DNA of 64,000 bases from Leclercia sp. AS011 (GTDB lineage Bacteria > Pseudomonadota > Gammaproteobacteria > Enterobacterales > Enterobacteriaceae). The translations under genes were made by a program, and so were the position numbers. Where the stretch lies: assembly GCF_037152535.1 (NCBI RefSeq), contig NZ_JBBCMA010000007.1, positions 1 to 64,000 of the forward strand. Direction: 5' to 3'. Numbering within the stretch: the first letter of the stretch is position 1; each line of letters opens with the position of its first letter. Under the pieces are notes generated by a model. That model saw nothing but the letters and a program-made list of their open reading frames with translations. It had not been told where the DNA came from and did not search any database. Shown here piece by piece: positions 28,686-38,525 of the stretch.

Positions 28686-30182
28686 TTAGATAAATTGCAG
28701 GGAGATCCAGTACAGACCGCCAGACAGCAGAATTGATGCCGGCAGGGTGAACACCCAGGCCATCAGAATGCTGGTGACAGTTTTGCGCTGCAGACCGCCG
28801 CCATCAACCAGCATGGTACCCGCCACGGACGAAGAGAGTACGTGGGTTGTGGATACCGGCATACCGGTGTAGCTGGCCAGACCGATTGAGACCGCTGCCG
28901 TCATCTGAGCAGACATCCCCTGGGCATAGGTCATGCCTTTCTTACCGATCTTCTCGCCAATGGTGGTTGCCACACGACGCCAGCCGACCATCGTACCGAG
29001 ACCCAGCGCCAGCGCGACCGCCATGATGATCCAGATCGGTGCGTACTCGATGGTATTCAGCATGTCGACTTTCAGTTTCTTCAGCAGACGCTGGTCGTCA
29101 GAAGAGACTTCAGGCAGCTTAGAGACTTTCTCGGTCACGTCAGAGATGCACAGCATGATGCGACGCATCTGGCCACGCTGCTCTGGGGTGAGTTTGTCGT
29201 AGCTCTCGACGTCCGTCAGCATGCCTTTCGCACGCTCCAGCGCGTTGATCGCATTGGCCGGATGGCAGTGGAACTCAGCCGGTTTAGTTGCGCCCGCTTC
29301 CGGGGAAGGGATCAGCTGATCAACGCCGGTCGCTTTTTTCAGCAGGTCAGGACGCTGCTGGAAATAGGTTTCGACGTTGTTGATTGCGTCTCGGGTACGG
29401 GTAATTTCGTAACCGGTAGCATTCATATTCACCACGAAGCCCGCAGGGGCCACGCCGATTAACACCAGCATCACCAGACCAATCCCTTTCTGACCGTCGT
29501 TCGCGCCATGAGAGAAGGCGACGCCGATAGCAGAGACGATCAGAGCGATACGCGTCCAGAATGGCGGTTTTTTCTTACCGTCTTTCTTTTCACGCTCGGC
29601 TGGCGTCAGGTGGATACGGGCACGTTTTTTGGTGCCGCTCCAGTAACGACGCAGCAGGAAGATTAACCCCCCCGCGACCACCAGACCGACAATCGGGGAA
29701 ACAATCAGTGAACCGAAAATACCCAGAACTTTAGGAATATTCAGCGCGTCCACCACAGACGTACCGGTCATCAACGCATTGGTTAAACCAATACCGATGA
29801 TAGCGCCGATCAGCGTGTGAGAACTGGATGCTGGCAGGCCGAAATACCAGGTACCGAGGTTCCAGATAATTGCGGCAAACAGCAGTGAGAACACCATGGC
29901 CAGGCCATGGCCGGAGCTGACATTCAGTAGCAGATCCGTTGGCAGCATATGCACAATGGCGTAGGCTACGCTCAGACCTCCCAGAAGAACACCAAAGAAG
30001 TTAAACACCGCAGCCATCACCACCGCAACTTGCGATCGTAAAGCACGGGTGTAGATAACGGTTGCGACTGCGTTCGCAGTGTCGTGGAAGCCGTTAATCG
30101 CTTCGTAGAACAATACAAAGGCCAGAGCAAGCAAGAGTAAAAGCCCGGTATGAAAATCCAGGCCGGCAAACAAATGTAGCAT
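28686..30182 (-). CDS. pitA: Low-affinity phosphate/metal-phosphate transporter PitA
   Basis: Inner-membrane symporter for neutral metal-phosphate complexes with protons. The 498-residue protein has the duplicated PiT signature: [12 protein letters not shown] near the N-terminus and [15 protein letters not shown] in the C-terminal half, with [10 protein letters not shown] in between. About ten hydrophobic helices flank a hydrophilic loop (about 205-340). Length equals E. coli PitA. It is divergent from yhiN. Confidence 0.97.
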   Translation of the reverse strand: MLHLFAGLDFHTGLLLLLALAFVLFYEAINGFHDTANAVATVIYTRALRSQVAVVMAAVFNFFGVLLGGLSVAYAIVHMLPTDLLLNVSSGHGLAMVFSLLFAAIIWNLGTWYFGLPASSSHTLIGAIIGIGLTNALMTGTSVVDALNIPKVLGIFGSLIVSPIVGLVVAGGLIFLLRRYWSGTKKRARIHLTPAEREKKDGKKKPPFWTRIALIVSAIGVAFSHGANDGQKGIGLVMLVLIGVAPAGFVVNMNATGYEITRTRDAINNVETYFQQRPDLLKKATGVDQLIPSPEAGATKPAEFHCHPANAINALERAKGMLTDVESYDKLTPEQRGQMRRIMLCISDVTEKVSKLPEVSSDDQRLLKKLKVDMLNTIEYAPIWIIMAVALALGLGTMVGWRRVATTIGEKIGKKGMTYAQGMSAQMTAAVSIGLASYTGMPVSTTHVLSSSVAGTMLVDGGGLQRKTVTSILMAWVFTLPASILLSGGLYWISLQFI

Positions 30183-30412
30183 AGGACGTTACGCCATCTT
30201 GAGGACATGAACGCGGCGCATTATCCAGGACAAATGCGCAACGGGCAAAGTGAAATATAGACTTTTTTTGATTTGCCTACTGACATAAGCGTAGCAGTAA
30301 AAGAATTATTTTTTAAATTTCAATAAAATGAACGAGATCGCGGATATTTGCGCTGGCACGCTTCTTGAGGAAACTTTACAATCCGCGCCCTCAAAACCAG
30401 GAGAATCGAGAC

Positions 30413-31630
30413 GTGGAAAAGTATGATGCCATCATTATTGGCGCCGGTGCGGCGGGTTTATTCTGTGCGGCGATGGCCGGACAGGCGGGACGCCGGGTTC
30501 TGCTGCTCGATAACGGTAAAAAACCTGGTCGAAAAATCCTGATGTCGGGCGGGGGCCGCTGTAACTTTACTAACCTTTATATCGAGCCTGCGGCCTATCT
30601 GAGTCAGAACCGTCATTTTTGCAAATCTGCCCTTGCCCGCTACACCCAGTGGGACTTTATTGATCTGGTGGGGAAACACGGCATCGCCTGGCATGAGAAA
30701 ACCCTCGGGCAGCTGTTTTGCGACGATTCGGCGCAGCAGATTGTCGATATGCTGGTGGCTGAGTGCGAAAAAGGGCAGGTTACCCTGCGTCTGCGCAGCG
30801 AAGTGCTGGAAGTTGCTCGCGACGAGGCGGGATACACTTTACAGCTGAACGGCGAAACGGTGAGCGCGGAAAAGCTGGTGATCGCCAGCGGCGGGCTCTC
30901 GATGCCGGGCCTGGGTGCGTCGCCGTTCGGCTATAAAATTGCCGAGCAGTTTGGCCTGAAGGTGCTTCCGACCCGTGCCGGTCTGGTGCCCTTCACCCTG
31001 CATAAGCCTTTGCTGGAGCAGCTGCAAACCCTCTCCGGCGTCTCGGTGCCTTCAGTCATCACGGCGGAAGACGGCATCCTGTTCCGTGAGAACCTGCTCT
31101 TCACCCATCGCGGCCTCTCCGGCCCGGCGGTCCTGCAAATCTCCAGCTACTGGCAGCCGGGAGAGTTCGTCACCGTCAACTTAGTGCCGGACTGCGATCT
31201 GGCGAGCTTCCTCGATGAGCAGCGCACGGCGCATCCGAATCAGAGCCTGAAAAACACCTTAGCCATGCAGCTGCCGAAGCGGCTGGTGGAGTGCCTGCAG
31301 CTGCTGGGGCAAATTCCCGATCTGACGCTGAAGCAGCTTAACAGCCGCGACCAGCAGACGCTGGTGGAGACCTTAACCGCCTGGCGCGTGCAGCCCAACG
31401 GCACCGAAGGCTATCGCACTGCGGAAGTGACCCTCGGCGGCGTGGATACCAATGAGCTGTCGTCGCGCACCATGGAGGCCCGCAACGTGCCGGGACTCTA
31501 TTTTATCGGCGAGGTGGTGGACGTCACCGGCTGGCTGGGCGGGTATAACTTCCAGTGGGCATGGGCCAGCGCCTGGGCCTGCGCAGAGGCGCTGGCGGCA
31601 TGTGAACCGACAATAAAGTCTGTAGTTTGA
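30413..31630 (+). CDS. yhiN: YhiN, flavoprotein (BaiN/RdsA family) with a transposon-altered C-terminus
   Basis: Cytoplasmic FAD-dependent protein of the HI0933/BaiN group; its physiological reaction is uncertain. The FAD motif IIIGAGAAG (about 6-14), GRKILMSGGGRCNFTN and the C-terminal GWLGGYNFQWAW are present. GTG at 30413 is the start: AGGAG precedes it and it gives the family N-terminus. The last nine residues, CEPTIKSVV, and the TGA stop come from the end of the Tn7-like element inserted after Ala at 31600. The displaced native end (GGG TGA) lies at 55524-55529 region beyond the transposon, so the intact protein would end AEALAAG. Confidence 0.93.
   Translation: MEKYDAIIIGAGAAGLFCAAMAGQAGRRVLLLDNGKKPGRKILMSGGGRCNFTNLYIEPAAYLSQNRHFCKSALARYTQWDFIDLVGKHGIAWHEKTLGQLFCDDSAQQIVDMLVAECEKGQVTLRLRSEVLEVARDEAGYTLQLNGETVSAEKLVIASGGLSMPGLGASPFGYKIAEQFGLKVLPTRAGLVPFTLHKPLLEQLQTLSGVSVPSVITAEDGILFRENLLFTHRGLSGPAVLQISSYWQPGEFVTVNLVPDCDLASFLDEQRTAHPNQSLKNTLAMQLPKRLVECLQLLGQIPDLTLKQLNSRDQQTLVETLTAWRVQPNGTEGYRTAEVTLGGVDTNELSSRTMEARNVPGLYFIGEVVDVTGWLGGYNFQWAWASAWACAEALAACEPTIKSVV
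31596..31600. repeat. 5-bp target-site duplication, yhiN side
   Basis: CGGCA directly before the TGTG end of the transposon. The same five bases follow the other end at 55519-55523. Five base pairs is the usual Tn7-family duplication. Confidence 0.95.
31601..31628 (+). repeat. Terminal inverted repeat, right-type end
   Basis: Begins TGTGAACCGACAATAAAGT. Matches the inverse of 55491-55518 with mismatches only at positions 5, 7, 11 and 20. Confidence 0.93.
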
Positions 31631-31670
31631 AGACAAAGTTTGTAGTTTGGGAAAAATTGTTTGTAGTTGA
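31610..31670 (+). promoter_or_regulatory. Three close-packed TnsB-type binding sites
   Basis: TGTAGTT cores start at 31621, 31641 and 31662, i.e. 20-21 bp apart, each preceded by an A-rich AAGT or TTGT. This near-contiguous array is like the Tn7 right end. A weaker fourth copy (ACTTGTAATTTT) may exist near 31711. Confidence 0.8.
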
Positions 31671-31730
31671 ACATTGGATTGACACTATTGCAGTAATAAA
31701 TACTTGTAATTTTGGTGAATACTTTCCATT

Positions 31731-31758
31731 AAAAGGGACTCCAAAAAGGAGTCCCCCC
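31731..31758 (-). terminator. Leftward terminator near the transposon end
   Basis: On the minus strand GGGACTCC-TTTTT-GGAGTCCC is followed by TTTT. It would stop cargo transcripts before they run through the transposon end and antisense into yhiN. Confidence 0.75.
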
Positions 31759-32136
31759 TTAAGAATAAATATCATTCTGAAGAGCTTTGTGAGTCATTTG
31801 CAATGTTTCGGTATCTATAAAAACTATCATGTAATGGCGGTAGGATTTTTGTCTTTCTATATATTCACGTCATATTTTTCGCTTTAACTCTAAACCAAAC
31901 CGTCAATAATGATTTAGCAATCGGGTCTTCGTTAATGCACGGTGAAGCAAACTAACGATGGACTTCCAATGTATCATTACAAACCGTATGTCTTACTTTT
32001 ATGAATAAATACAATAAGTTGAACTTTCATTAGGACGGTAAGGCTATAGGGTTAAGCCTAAGTCGCTTGGCTACTTAACTGGAGGATGGGTTTATCTGCA
32101 GTCTTGAAAGTTAATGGTTTCCTAAAGGATGGAAGG

Positions 32137-32161
32137 AGGCCTGATATTTATCATCAGGCCT
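32137..32161 (-). terminator. Hairpin after the FabF-like gene
   Basis: AGGCCTGAT/ATCAGGCCT (9 bp) lies about 40 bases past the ketosynthase stop. A long T tract is missing, so it is a likely but weak terminator of the pump operon. Confidence 0.45.
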
Positions 32162-32198
32162 TCAAACTAATATTTATAATTAATTTAATTAATTGTTT

Positions 32199-33482
32199 TC
32201 ATAATTCTACCCAGCGCCTGAAAATAACACTCGCATTTACCCCACCAAATCCAAACCCATTTGACATGGCATTGTCTATTTCCATATTCCTGGCCGAATG
32301 TCTGACAAAATTGATGCCATCAGCGTTTGGATCGGGATTAAACAGATTGAGCGTAGGCGGAGCAATCTGGTGAAGCAGCGAGAGCACCGTGAAAATGGCC
32401 TCTACACCTCCGGCTGCACCTAGCATGTGTCCTGTGGCCGATTTCGTTGAACTGACCGCCACGGAATTGCTGGCGCCAAACAGGCTTTTAATTGCCGCAA
32501 TTTCACATCGATCGCCGGTTGGGGTGGATGTTGCGTGAGCATTGATATACTGAATATCGTCAGGGCTGAGGCCAGCTTGTTTCAGGGCCTGTATCATCGC
32601 TCTTTCCGCACCATTTCCATCTGCCGGGCCTGCTGTCAGGTGATACGCATCAGCACTTGTGCCATATCCTGTCAGCTCTGCGAGAGGTACAGCCCCCCTT
32701 GCTAAAGCATGCTCCAGAGATTCAATCACAAGAATGCCAGCCCCGTCAGCCATGACAAATCCGTCTCTGTCAGCATCGAAAGGACGGGAGGCTGATTGGG
32801 GAAGTGAGTTGAAGCGCATCGACAGTGCTCTGGCGGCGGCAAATCCCCCCAGGGTCACCCTGTTCAGTGCAGCTTCAGTCCCACCGCACACGGCAATATC
32901 GGCCTCATCGCTTATTATCATCCTTGCAGCATCACCAATTGCCTGGACGCCTGCCGCACACGCCGTTACGGGAGCCCCCAGCGGCCCCTTAAACCCGTAA
33001 TGGATGGAGATATTTCCTGCTGCCATATTGGGTAGGAAAGACGGCACGGTAAAAGGCGATAATCTCCTGGGGCCTCTCGAATCCGTGGTGCGTACAGCCT
33101 CCGACATCGAACTAAACCCCCCTATACCCGTTGCGATGACGGTTGCAGTACGGATACGTTGTTGTTCTTCCTGCGGATGCCAGTTTGCCTGAACGAGAGC
33201 CTCTTCTGCCGCCACCAGAGCATATTCAGTAAAACTGTCCATTTTTTTCCGGTCTTTGGCTGGAATTAACGTATCAGATATGAGTCCTGCCTCATCATTT
33301 TCACCCGACGGTACCAGGCCCCCGACGGCAACCCCGGTACCATCAGTGATATCTTCAGGAAGCAGTCTGATTCCTGAACAGCCGTTTATAAGCCCCTTCC
33401 AGACATGATCTACACCGCATCCGAGTGGGCTGACAATACCCATACCGGTAACCACGATTCTTTTACGTGTTGATTTTTTCAT
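32199..33482 (-). CDS. FabF-like beta-ketoacyl-ACP synthase carried by the transposon
   Basis: KAS II-type condensing enzyme that would elongate acyl-ACP with malonyl-ACP. The 427-residue protein has an intact triad: Cys175 in VTACAAG, His316 in NAHATSTPTGD and His352 in KSATGHMLGAAG, and the C-terminal NGFGFGGVNASV. The ATG at 33482 has GAGG five bases ahead. It is clearly diverged from a housekeeping FabF and lies 65 bp after the RND pump gene on the same strand, so it is the last gene of the pump operon. A role as an inhibitor-resistant second KAS or in lipid remodelling is inference; a secondary-metabolite role is the alternative. Confidence 0.82.
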   Translation of the reverse strand: MKKSTRKRIVVTGMGIVSPLGCGVDHVWKGLINGCSGIRLLPEDITDGTGVAVGGLVPSGENDEAGLISDTLIPAKDRKKMDSFTEYALVAAEEALVQANWHPQEEQQRIRTATVIATGIGGFSSMSEAVRTTDSRGPRRLSPFTVPSFLPNMAAGNISIHYGFKGPLGAPVTACAAGVQAIGDAARMIISDEADIAVCGGTEAALNRVTLGGFAAARALSMRFNSLPQSASRPFDADRDGFVMADGAGILVIESLEHALARGAVPLAELTGYGTSADAYHLTAGPADGNGAERAMIQALKQAGLSPDDIQYINAHATSTPTGDRCEIAAIKSLFGASNSVAVSSTKSATGHMLGAAGGVEAIFTVLSLLHQIAPPTLNLFNPDPNADGINFVRHSARNMEIDNAMSNGFGFGGVNASVIFRRWVEL

Positions 33483-33547
33483 GTACACCTCATGAAGGTA
33501 CGTGCGAGTTGATTTATTCGGGGCGGAATCACACCGCCCCTTACATA

Positions 33548-36500
33548 TCAGGAACGTGATTCCATTTGCCCGACATTCCCTTCATCAGGACGCGGTTTGA
33601 TTTTGAACCAGATTGAATACATTGCAGGCAGGAAGACCAGCGTCATCACTGTTCCACCTATTGTTCCACCAATAAGTGTGTAGGCCAGGGTTCCCCAGAA
33701 CACAGAGTGGGTCAGGGGCATGAAGGCTAGAACGGCTGCAAGTGCTGTCAGTAGAACCGGACGTGAACGCTGCACCGTCGCTTCGATAACCGCATGGTAG
33801 GGATCGAGCCCTTCCTTCTCGTTATGATGAATTTGCCCAATCAATATCAGCGTGTTACGCATCAGTATTCCTGATAACGCGACCAGGCCGACAAGTGCAT
33901 TTATACCGAATGGCTGATTGAATAGCAGTAATGTTGGCACCACACCTATCAGACCCAGGGGACTGGTAGCAAAAACCATGATCATGGCGGCAATCGATCT
34001 CACCTGCATGATGATGATGAGCAGCGTCAGCGCAATCATTATTGGGAAGAGCGGTACCATGGCATTACTGGCTTTAGCGGATTCCTCAATGGCTCCCGCC
34101 ATTTCGATCCGGTATCCGTCAGGGAGCCCATCTAACACTGGCTTTAATTCTTTCATGACCGCCACAGATACATCCGGTGGCTGAAGCCCTTCTGCAATAT
34201 CTCCGCGAACAGTAATTACTGGCGTTCTGTCACGACGCCGGAGCAGAGGATCTTCCATCACCACCTCTACTTTTCCGACCTGGGTTAACGGAATTCGCTG
34301 CCCCTGAGCGCCGGTCAGGGTCAATGATGAAATTTGCGCGGGATCGGTGCGTACGTTACCCAGAGCTCTGCCTGTGATCTGCACAGAACGGATATCTTCT
34401 CTCACCTCGGTAATCGGTGCGCCAGAGAGCATGAACTGCAGCTGTTGAGAAACTGCTGCGGTGCTTAAGCCGACGGCATTAAGCCGGTTCTGGTCAAGAA
34501 CAAATCGTAATGACGGAACCCGTGTACCCCAGTCGGTATTAACAGTTCTCATCATTGGATTTTTCTCCATGATATCCTTAACTTTCGCTGAGATATCACG
34601 GAGAACAGAAGGATCGGGTCCCATAACCCTGAACGCGATGGGATAGGGTGTATATGGTCCAAATACCAGTTGCGTAACGCGAACCTGCGCTTCAGGAGCG
34701 AGACCGTCACTGATGGCTTGTCTTAAACGAAACTTGAGCTCTTCCCGCTCTGTTGGATCTGCTGTCAGGACAACGATTTTAGCAAAGGAAGGATCGGGTA
34801 GCTCCGGCGCCATGGCCAGATAAAAACGTGCTGCGCCCTGCCCGATGTAAGATGTCACTTCACTACTTTCTTTTTGTTCCCTCAGCCAGCTTTCAACTTT
34901 TACCGCGGTCCGGGTGGTGCTCTCGATAGAGGTGCCATACGGCATCTGTATTTCAACAAGGACTTCCGGTCTGTCAGATATCGGGAAGAACTGTTTGTTA
35001 ACAAACCCCATACCGACTATGGCCAGGGCAAATGAACCAATAACAACCCCAGCGACGATCCATTTTCTGGTAATCACTTTTGCCAGAATATTTCTGAACC
35101 GGTTGTAATTTTTGGTGTTATAGATTGCAGCATGTCCCCCTTCCACCTTTTTCAATTCCGGCAAAAGTTTGACCCCCAGGTACGGGGTGAACACCACGGC
35201 TACCACCCATGATGCAATCAGGGCGATACCGACAATCCAGAACATATTGCTGGTGTACTCACCCGCAGTCGAAGGGGCGAAACCATTTGGCATAAAACCG
35301 ATGGCGGTCACCAGCGTTCCGGATAACATTGGAGCAGCTGTATGACTCCAGGCATAGGCAGAGGCTTTTACGCGGCTGTATCCCTCCTCCATTTTTACGA
35401 CCATCATCTCTATCGCGATGATGGCGTCATCCACCAACAAACCCAGGGCAAGGATAAGCGAGCCCAGAGTAATACGGTCAAAGTTCTTCCCTGTGGACGC
35501 CATAATGATGAAAACGACAGCAAGTGTCAGCGGTACTGCAGCGGCGACAACAATGCCGACGCGCCAGCCCATACTGACAAAACACACAACCATCACGACC
35601 AGTAATGCTGCGAAAAATTTCAGCATAAATTCATCGACGGCTGCACTGATATTCACTGACTGATCCGTCACTTTTGTGAATGTCATGCCTAACGGAAGTG
35701 TTTCGCTAATTTTCTGGGATTCATCATCAAGTGCTTTCCCGAGATCGAGCCCGTTCCAGCCATCTTTCATGATCACGCCCAACAGTAGAGCGGGGTCACC
35801 ATTATTACGGACCTGGAAAGTCGCAGGATCTTCATATCCGCGTTCAACTTCAGCGATATCAGATAATCTTAGCGTTTTACCTTTTACGACCACCGGGGTT
35901 TCACGTATTTTGGACAGCTCGTCAAACGCACCTTCGAGACGTAAAAACACCTGTGAACCTGATGTATCAATAGAGCCTGCAGGTGTCAGTACGTTCTGAT
36001 TATTCAGTGCTGAGAAGATGACTTCCGGGGATATGCCAAGCGTTGCCAGCCTTTCATGCGAGAAGGAAACAAATATACGTTCGGACTGTTCCCCAATAAT
36101 ATTGACTTTCTTAACCCCGGGAACGTGTAACAGTTGCTGGCGCAGTTTTTCAGCATCACGCACAAGCAGGCGTTGAGGCTCCCCCCGCGCCTTAAGCGCG
36201 AAGATAGCAAACGTGACATCAGAGAATTCATCATTGACCATCGGTCCAATCACACCGGCAGGGAGATTCCCTGTTTCATCGCCGATTTTCTTGCGTGCCT
36301 GGTAAAACTCTTCCTGAACAACGGAGGGCGGCGCGCTATCCTTGAGCGATACCACGCTGAAGGCCAGGCCGGGTCTGGTATAGGTCTCAGTACGGTCGTA
36401 CCAGTTCAGCTCCTGCATACGTTTTTCAATGGGCTCAGCAACCAGGTCCTGCATTTCCTGTGCTGTCGCACCTGGCCATGCCGTAATGACTGTAAACTGT

Positions 36501-36643
36501 TTTACTGTGAACGGGGGATCCTCCGCCCTTCCCAGCTTGAGGAAGGCGATAATGCCGGCAACGGTAATAAGCAGGATCAGGAATAAGGTTACCGACTTTT
36601 CACGCACAGCCAGAGCGGAAAGGTTGAAGCGATTTTCACTCAT
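33548..36643 (-). CDS. RND-family efflux pump, inner-membrane permease
   Basis: Proton-driven inner-membrane pump of a tripartite exporter (HAE branch). The 1031-residue length, N-terminal helix (about 17-37), two large periplasmic loops and about 12 helices fit. The TM4 proton relay Asp-Asp pair is present in GLLVDDAIIAIE. In TM10 the usual Lys-Asn is Arg-Asn (SGILMRNTLILI), as I recall for the TriC/MexF-unlike pumps. The start overlaps the adaptor gene by 8 bp, so both come from one transcript. Substrate cannot be read from sequence. Confidence 0.9.
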   Translation of the reverse strand: MSENRFNLSALAVREKSVTLFLILLITVAGIIAFLKLGRAEDPPFTVKQFTVITAWPGATAQEMQDLVAEPIEKRMQELNWYDRTETYTRPGLAFSVVSLKDSAPPSVVQEEFYQARKKIGDETGNLPAGVIGPMVNDEFSDVTFAIFALKARGEPQRLLVRDAEKLRQQLLHVPGVKKVNIIGEQSERIFVSFSHERLATLGISPEVIFSALNNQNVLTPAGSIDTSGSQVFLRLEGAFDELSKIRETPVVVKGKTLRLSDIAEVERGYEDPATFQVRNNGDPALLLGVIMKDGWNGLDLGKALDDESQKISETLPLGMTFTKVTDQSVNISAAVDEFMLKFFAALLVVMVVCFVSMGWRVGIVVAAAVPLTLAVVFIIMASTGKNFDRITLGSLILALGLLVDDAIIAIEMMVVKMEEGYSRVKASAYAWSHTAAPMLSGTLVTAIGFMPNGFAPSTAGEYTSNMFWIVGIALIASWVVAVVFTPYLGVKLLPELKKVEGGHAAIYNTKNYNRFRNILAKVITRKWIVAGVVIGSFALAIVGMGFVNKQFFPISDRPEVLVEIQMPYGTSIESTTRTAVKVESWLREQKESSEVTSYIGQGAARFYLAMAPELPDPSFAKIVVLTADPTEREELKFRLRQAISDGLAPEAQVRVTQLVFGPYTPYPIAFRVMGPDPSVLRDISAKVKDIMEKNPMMRTVNTDWGTRVPSLRFVLDQNRLNAVGLSTAAVSQQLQFMLSGAPITEVREDIRSVQITGRALGNVRTDPAQISSLTLTGAQGQRIPLTQVGKVEVVMEDPLLRRRDRTPVITVRGDIAEGLQPPDVSVAVMKELKPVLDGLPDGYRIEMAGAIEESAKASNAMVPLFPIMIALTLLIIIMQVRSIAAMIMVFATSPLGLIGVVPTLLLFNQPFGINALVGLVALSGILMRNTLILIGQIHHNEKEGLDPYHAVIEATVQRSRPVLLTALAAVLAFMPLTHSVFWGTLAYTLIGGTIGGTVMTLVFLPAMYSIWFKIKPRPDEGNVGQMESRS

Positions 36644-37745
36644 TTGCCGTCTCCTTCACACCCGGCTCTGACATGAGTAGCGGGCGAACCTGTTCACCGT
36701 CATGCAAAAGATGAGCACCCAGCGCAACTATCTGATTACCAGGTTCCAGCGCACTCTTCACGACAACGGACTCGCTACCAAGACTGACGATTTTTACCGG
36801 CGTCCAGGCTGCTTTCGCAGGCTTACCCACCACCCGCCATACGCCCGGCCCTTTTCCTGCGTCATGAATTGCCCCGGTTGGAACAGTGATCCCCTGAGCT
36901 GAATCTTCTTCATGAATTTTGACAGAAACAGTGCTGCCCAGAGGGGCCAGCGAAAGTGGGGAATCAAGCACATATCGCGCTTCAAAAGTCCGGGTTAGAG
37001 GATCTGCTGAATCAGATAATTGTCGGAGCGTTGCTTTCACAGAGGTACGGGGATCGCCATACAGACTGGCCGTTGCTTCACTGCCGGTTTTGGGGCGCAG
37101 CGTTTCCGGTAAACTGATTATCGCTTCCCTTTGACCGGCACGGGCAAGCCTGATGACTGTTTGCCCCGCCGACACCACCTGGCCGGGTTCAGCCAGGGTA
37201 TCCATCACCGTCCCGTCAGCATCAGCCCTGAGCACCGCGTAGTTTGTGGCATTTCTGGCAACGTTAGCCTGTGCAATCGCCGCTCTTAAGTCTGCCTGTG
37301 CCGTTGCCGCCTGTGCTTTTACCTGATCATACGCTGAAGCCGAGATCGCGCCGGTGCCTACAAGACCTCTGTAACGACGTTCATCTTCAGCGGTTTGATT
37401 TGCACGCGCTTTTGCTGCAGCAACGGCCTGTTCCTGAGCCTTTGCCTGCAGACCTAAATCTTCAGGATCGATCAGCATAAGCGGCTGTCCCGCTTTGACA
37501 TTCTGTCCCTGATTGACAAGGCGTTCCTGAATTTTCCCGGCTACACGGAAGCCTAAATCACTTTCAACGCGTGATGCGACAGTGCCCGTAAAAGTTAGCG
37601 AGGTATTTGAGGTGCCCTGAACACTGGCCACTCTGACGAGTGGTGGCTGTGTTCTGGGATCTTCAGTCTGAGCTGAATCGCCGCAGGCAGTAATGGACAG
37701 GCTCATCAGACCCACAGCAACTGAAAGTAACTTTACCCGAAACAT
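36636..37745 (-). CDS. RND efflux periplasmic adaptor lipoprotein
   Basis: Links the inner-membrane pump to the outer-membrane channel. The 369-residue protein has a lipoprotein signal peptide with lipobox SITAC (Cys21), the biotinyl-lipoyl half-motifs around VASRVESDLGFRVAGKI and TVMDTLAEPGQVV, a helical hairpin (about 100-165, Ala/Gln rich) and a beta-barrel region. It is the first gene of a three-gene operon (adaptor, pump, ketosynthase). A TetR-type operator lies 44 bp upstream. Confidence 0.9.
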   Translation of the reverse strand: MFRVKLLSVAVGLMSLSITACGDSAQTEDPRTQPPLVRVASVQGTSNTSLTFTGTVASRVESDLGFRVAGKIQERLVNQGQNVKAGQPLMLIDPEDLGLQAKAQEQAVAAAKARANQTAEDERRYRGLVGTGAISASAYDQVKAQAATAQADLRAAIAQANVARNATNYAVLRADADGTVMDTLAEPGQVVSAGQTVIRLARAGQREAIISLPETLRPKTGSEATASLYGDPRTSVKATLRQLSDSADPLTRTFEARYVLDSPLSLAPLGSTVSVKIHEEDSAQGITVPTGAIHDAGKGPGVWRVVGKPAKAAWTPVKIVSLGSESVVVKSALEPGNQIVALGAHLLHDGEQVRPLLMSEPGVKETANE

Positions 37746-37788
37746 AGGTTCCCTTTTAGGAGAGGTAGAAAACCTAATATTCGTTCAA

Positions 37789-37812
37789 GTGACCAATTTA
37801 GTCAATGGTCAC
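37789..37812. promoter_or_regulatory. TetR-type operator of the RND pump operon
   Basis: GTGACCA-N10-TGGTCAC inverted repeat, 44 bp before the adaptor start. The same half sites and spacing recur at 38465-38488 on the other side of the tetR gene. Confidence 0.8.
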
Positions 37813-37813
37813 A

Positions 37814-38419
37814 TCAAGGCATCAGACTTTTTAGTATGAGTGACGGGAGCTGTTGTGCAGCCTGAGTGGCTACATCCAGGTTGTACTGCAGTTGAACCGG
37901 ATTAATGTACGGGAGAAGAACGAGAAAAATAGCATCCACAGTTTCATCCAGGGGTGAACGCCTTTCAAACTCCCCGTTCAGGCGTCCTTCGTTAATGATT
38001 CCTGCAAGTATTTTCTTTAATTGATTCGTATGGTTAACGGTAGAAGACCACTGCTCAACGCTTGCCGCTGCGGCAATGTCATACAGTTTTCTGTCATGGA
38101 AAAACAAGTCGCTGTTTGCATCAATCAGCGCTCTGAACAGCAGTCTTAATTTTTCTGACGATGAGATCGAATCGGCAATTTTGGCTTCAACGATATCCAT
38201 GATCATCCGCAGTCTGTTGGCGCAGATAACTTCTCCAATTGCCTGTTTAGAGTTAAAAAACTTATAGATATAGGCTTTTGAAAAACCAATTGATTTTGCC
38301 AGTTCGGCAACGGTGGTTTTTTCGTATCCATAGTGGCCGAAATATTCGGTAGCAGACTGTACAATCTGGTCCCTGACGCTGTGTTCTGCAGGTCCTCTGG
38401 TTTCGTCCTGTGTCGGCAT
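37814..38419 (-). CDS. TetR-family repressor of the RND pump
   Basis: The 201-residue protein has an N-terminal HTH (about 17-63; TTVAELAKSIGFSKAYIYKFF) and a variable ligand-binding C-terminal domain. It lies between the adaptor gene and the divergent outer-membrane channel gene. Matching inverted repeats at 37789 and 38465 flank it, so it most likely represses itself, the pump operon and the channel, and is released by a pump substrate (inference). Confidence 0.88.
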   Translation of the reverse strand: MPTQDETRGPAEHSVRDQIVQSATEYFGHYGYEKTTVAELAKSIGFSKAYIYKFFNSKQAIGEVICANRLRMIMDIVEAKIADSISSSEKLRLLFRALIDANSDLFFHDRKLYDIAAAASVEQWSSTVNHTNQLKKILAGIINEGRLNGEFERRSPLDETVDAIFLVLLPYINPVQLQYNLDVATQAAQQLPSLILKSLMP

Positions 38420-38463
38420 GAAAACATCCCCTCTGTGTAAACAGTAAACTTAATTGACAATCC

Positions 38464-38489
38464 TGTGACCATTATACAATATGGTCACA
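38464..38489. promoter_or_regulatory. TetR-type operator between tetR and the channel gene
   Basis: TGTGACCAT-N8-ATGGTCACA perfect inverted repeat in the divergent promoter region. The core is identical to the pump operator at 37789. Confidence 0.85.
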
Positions 38490-38525
38490 GGTTAGTAAGT
38501 GTATTTCTCAAATCAAGAGTGCGAA

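Larger units (their letters stand above)
31671..32198. other. AT-rich non-coding stretch inside the transposon end
   Basis: No convincing gene. It holds a leftward terminator (31731-31758) and a hairpin for the ketosynthase operon (32137-32161). The remainder is AT-rich with short frames only. Confidence 0.6.

Noticed and set aside
32199..33482. Housekeeping fabF
   Set aside because: No acpP, fabD or fabG neighbours; it lies inside the transposon behind a pump gene and is diverged in sequence.
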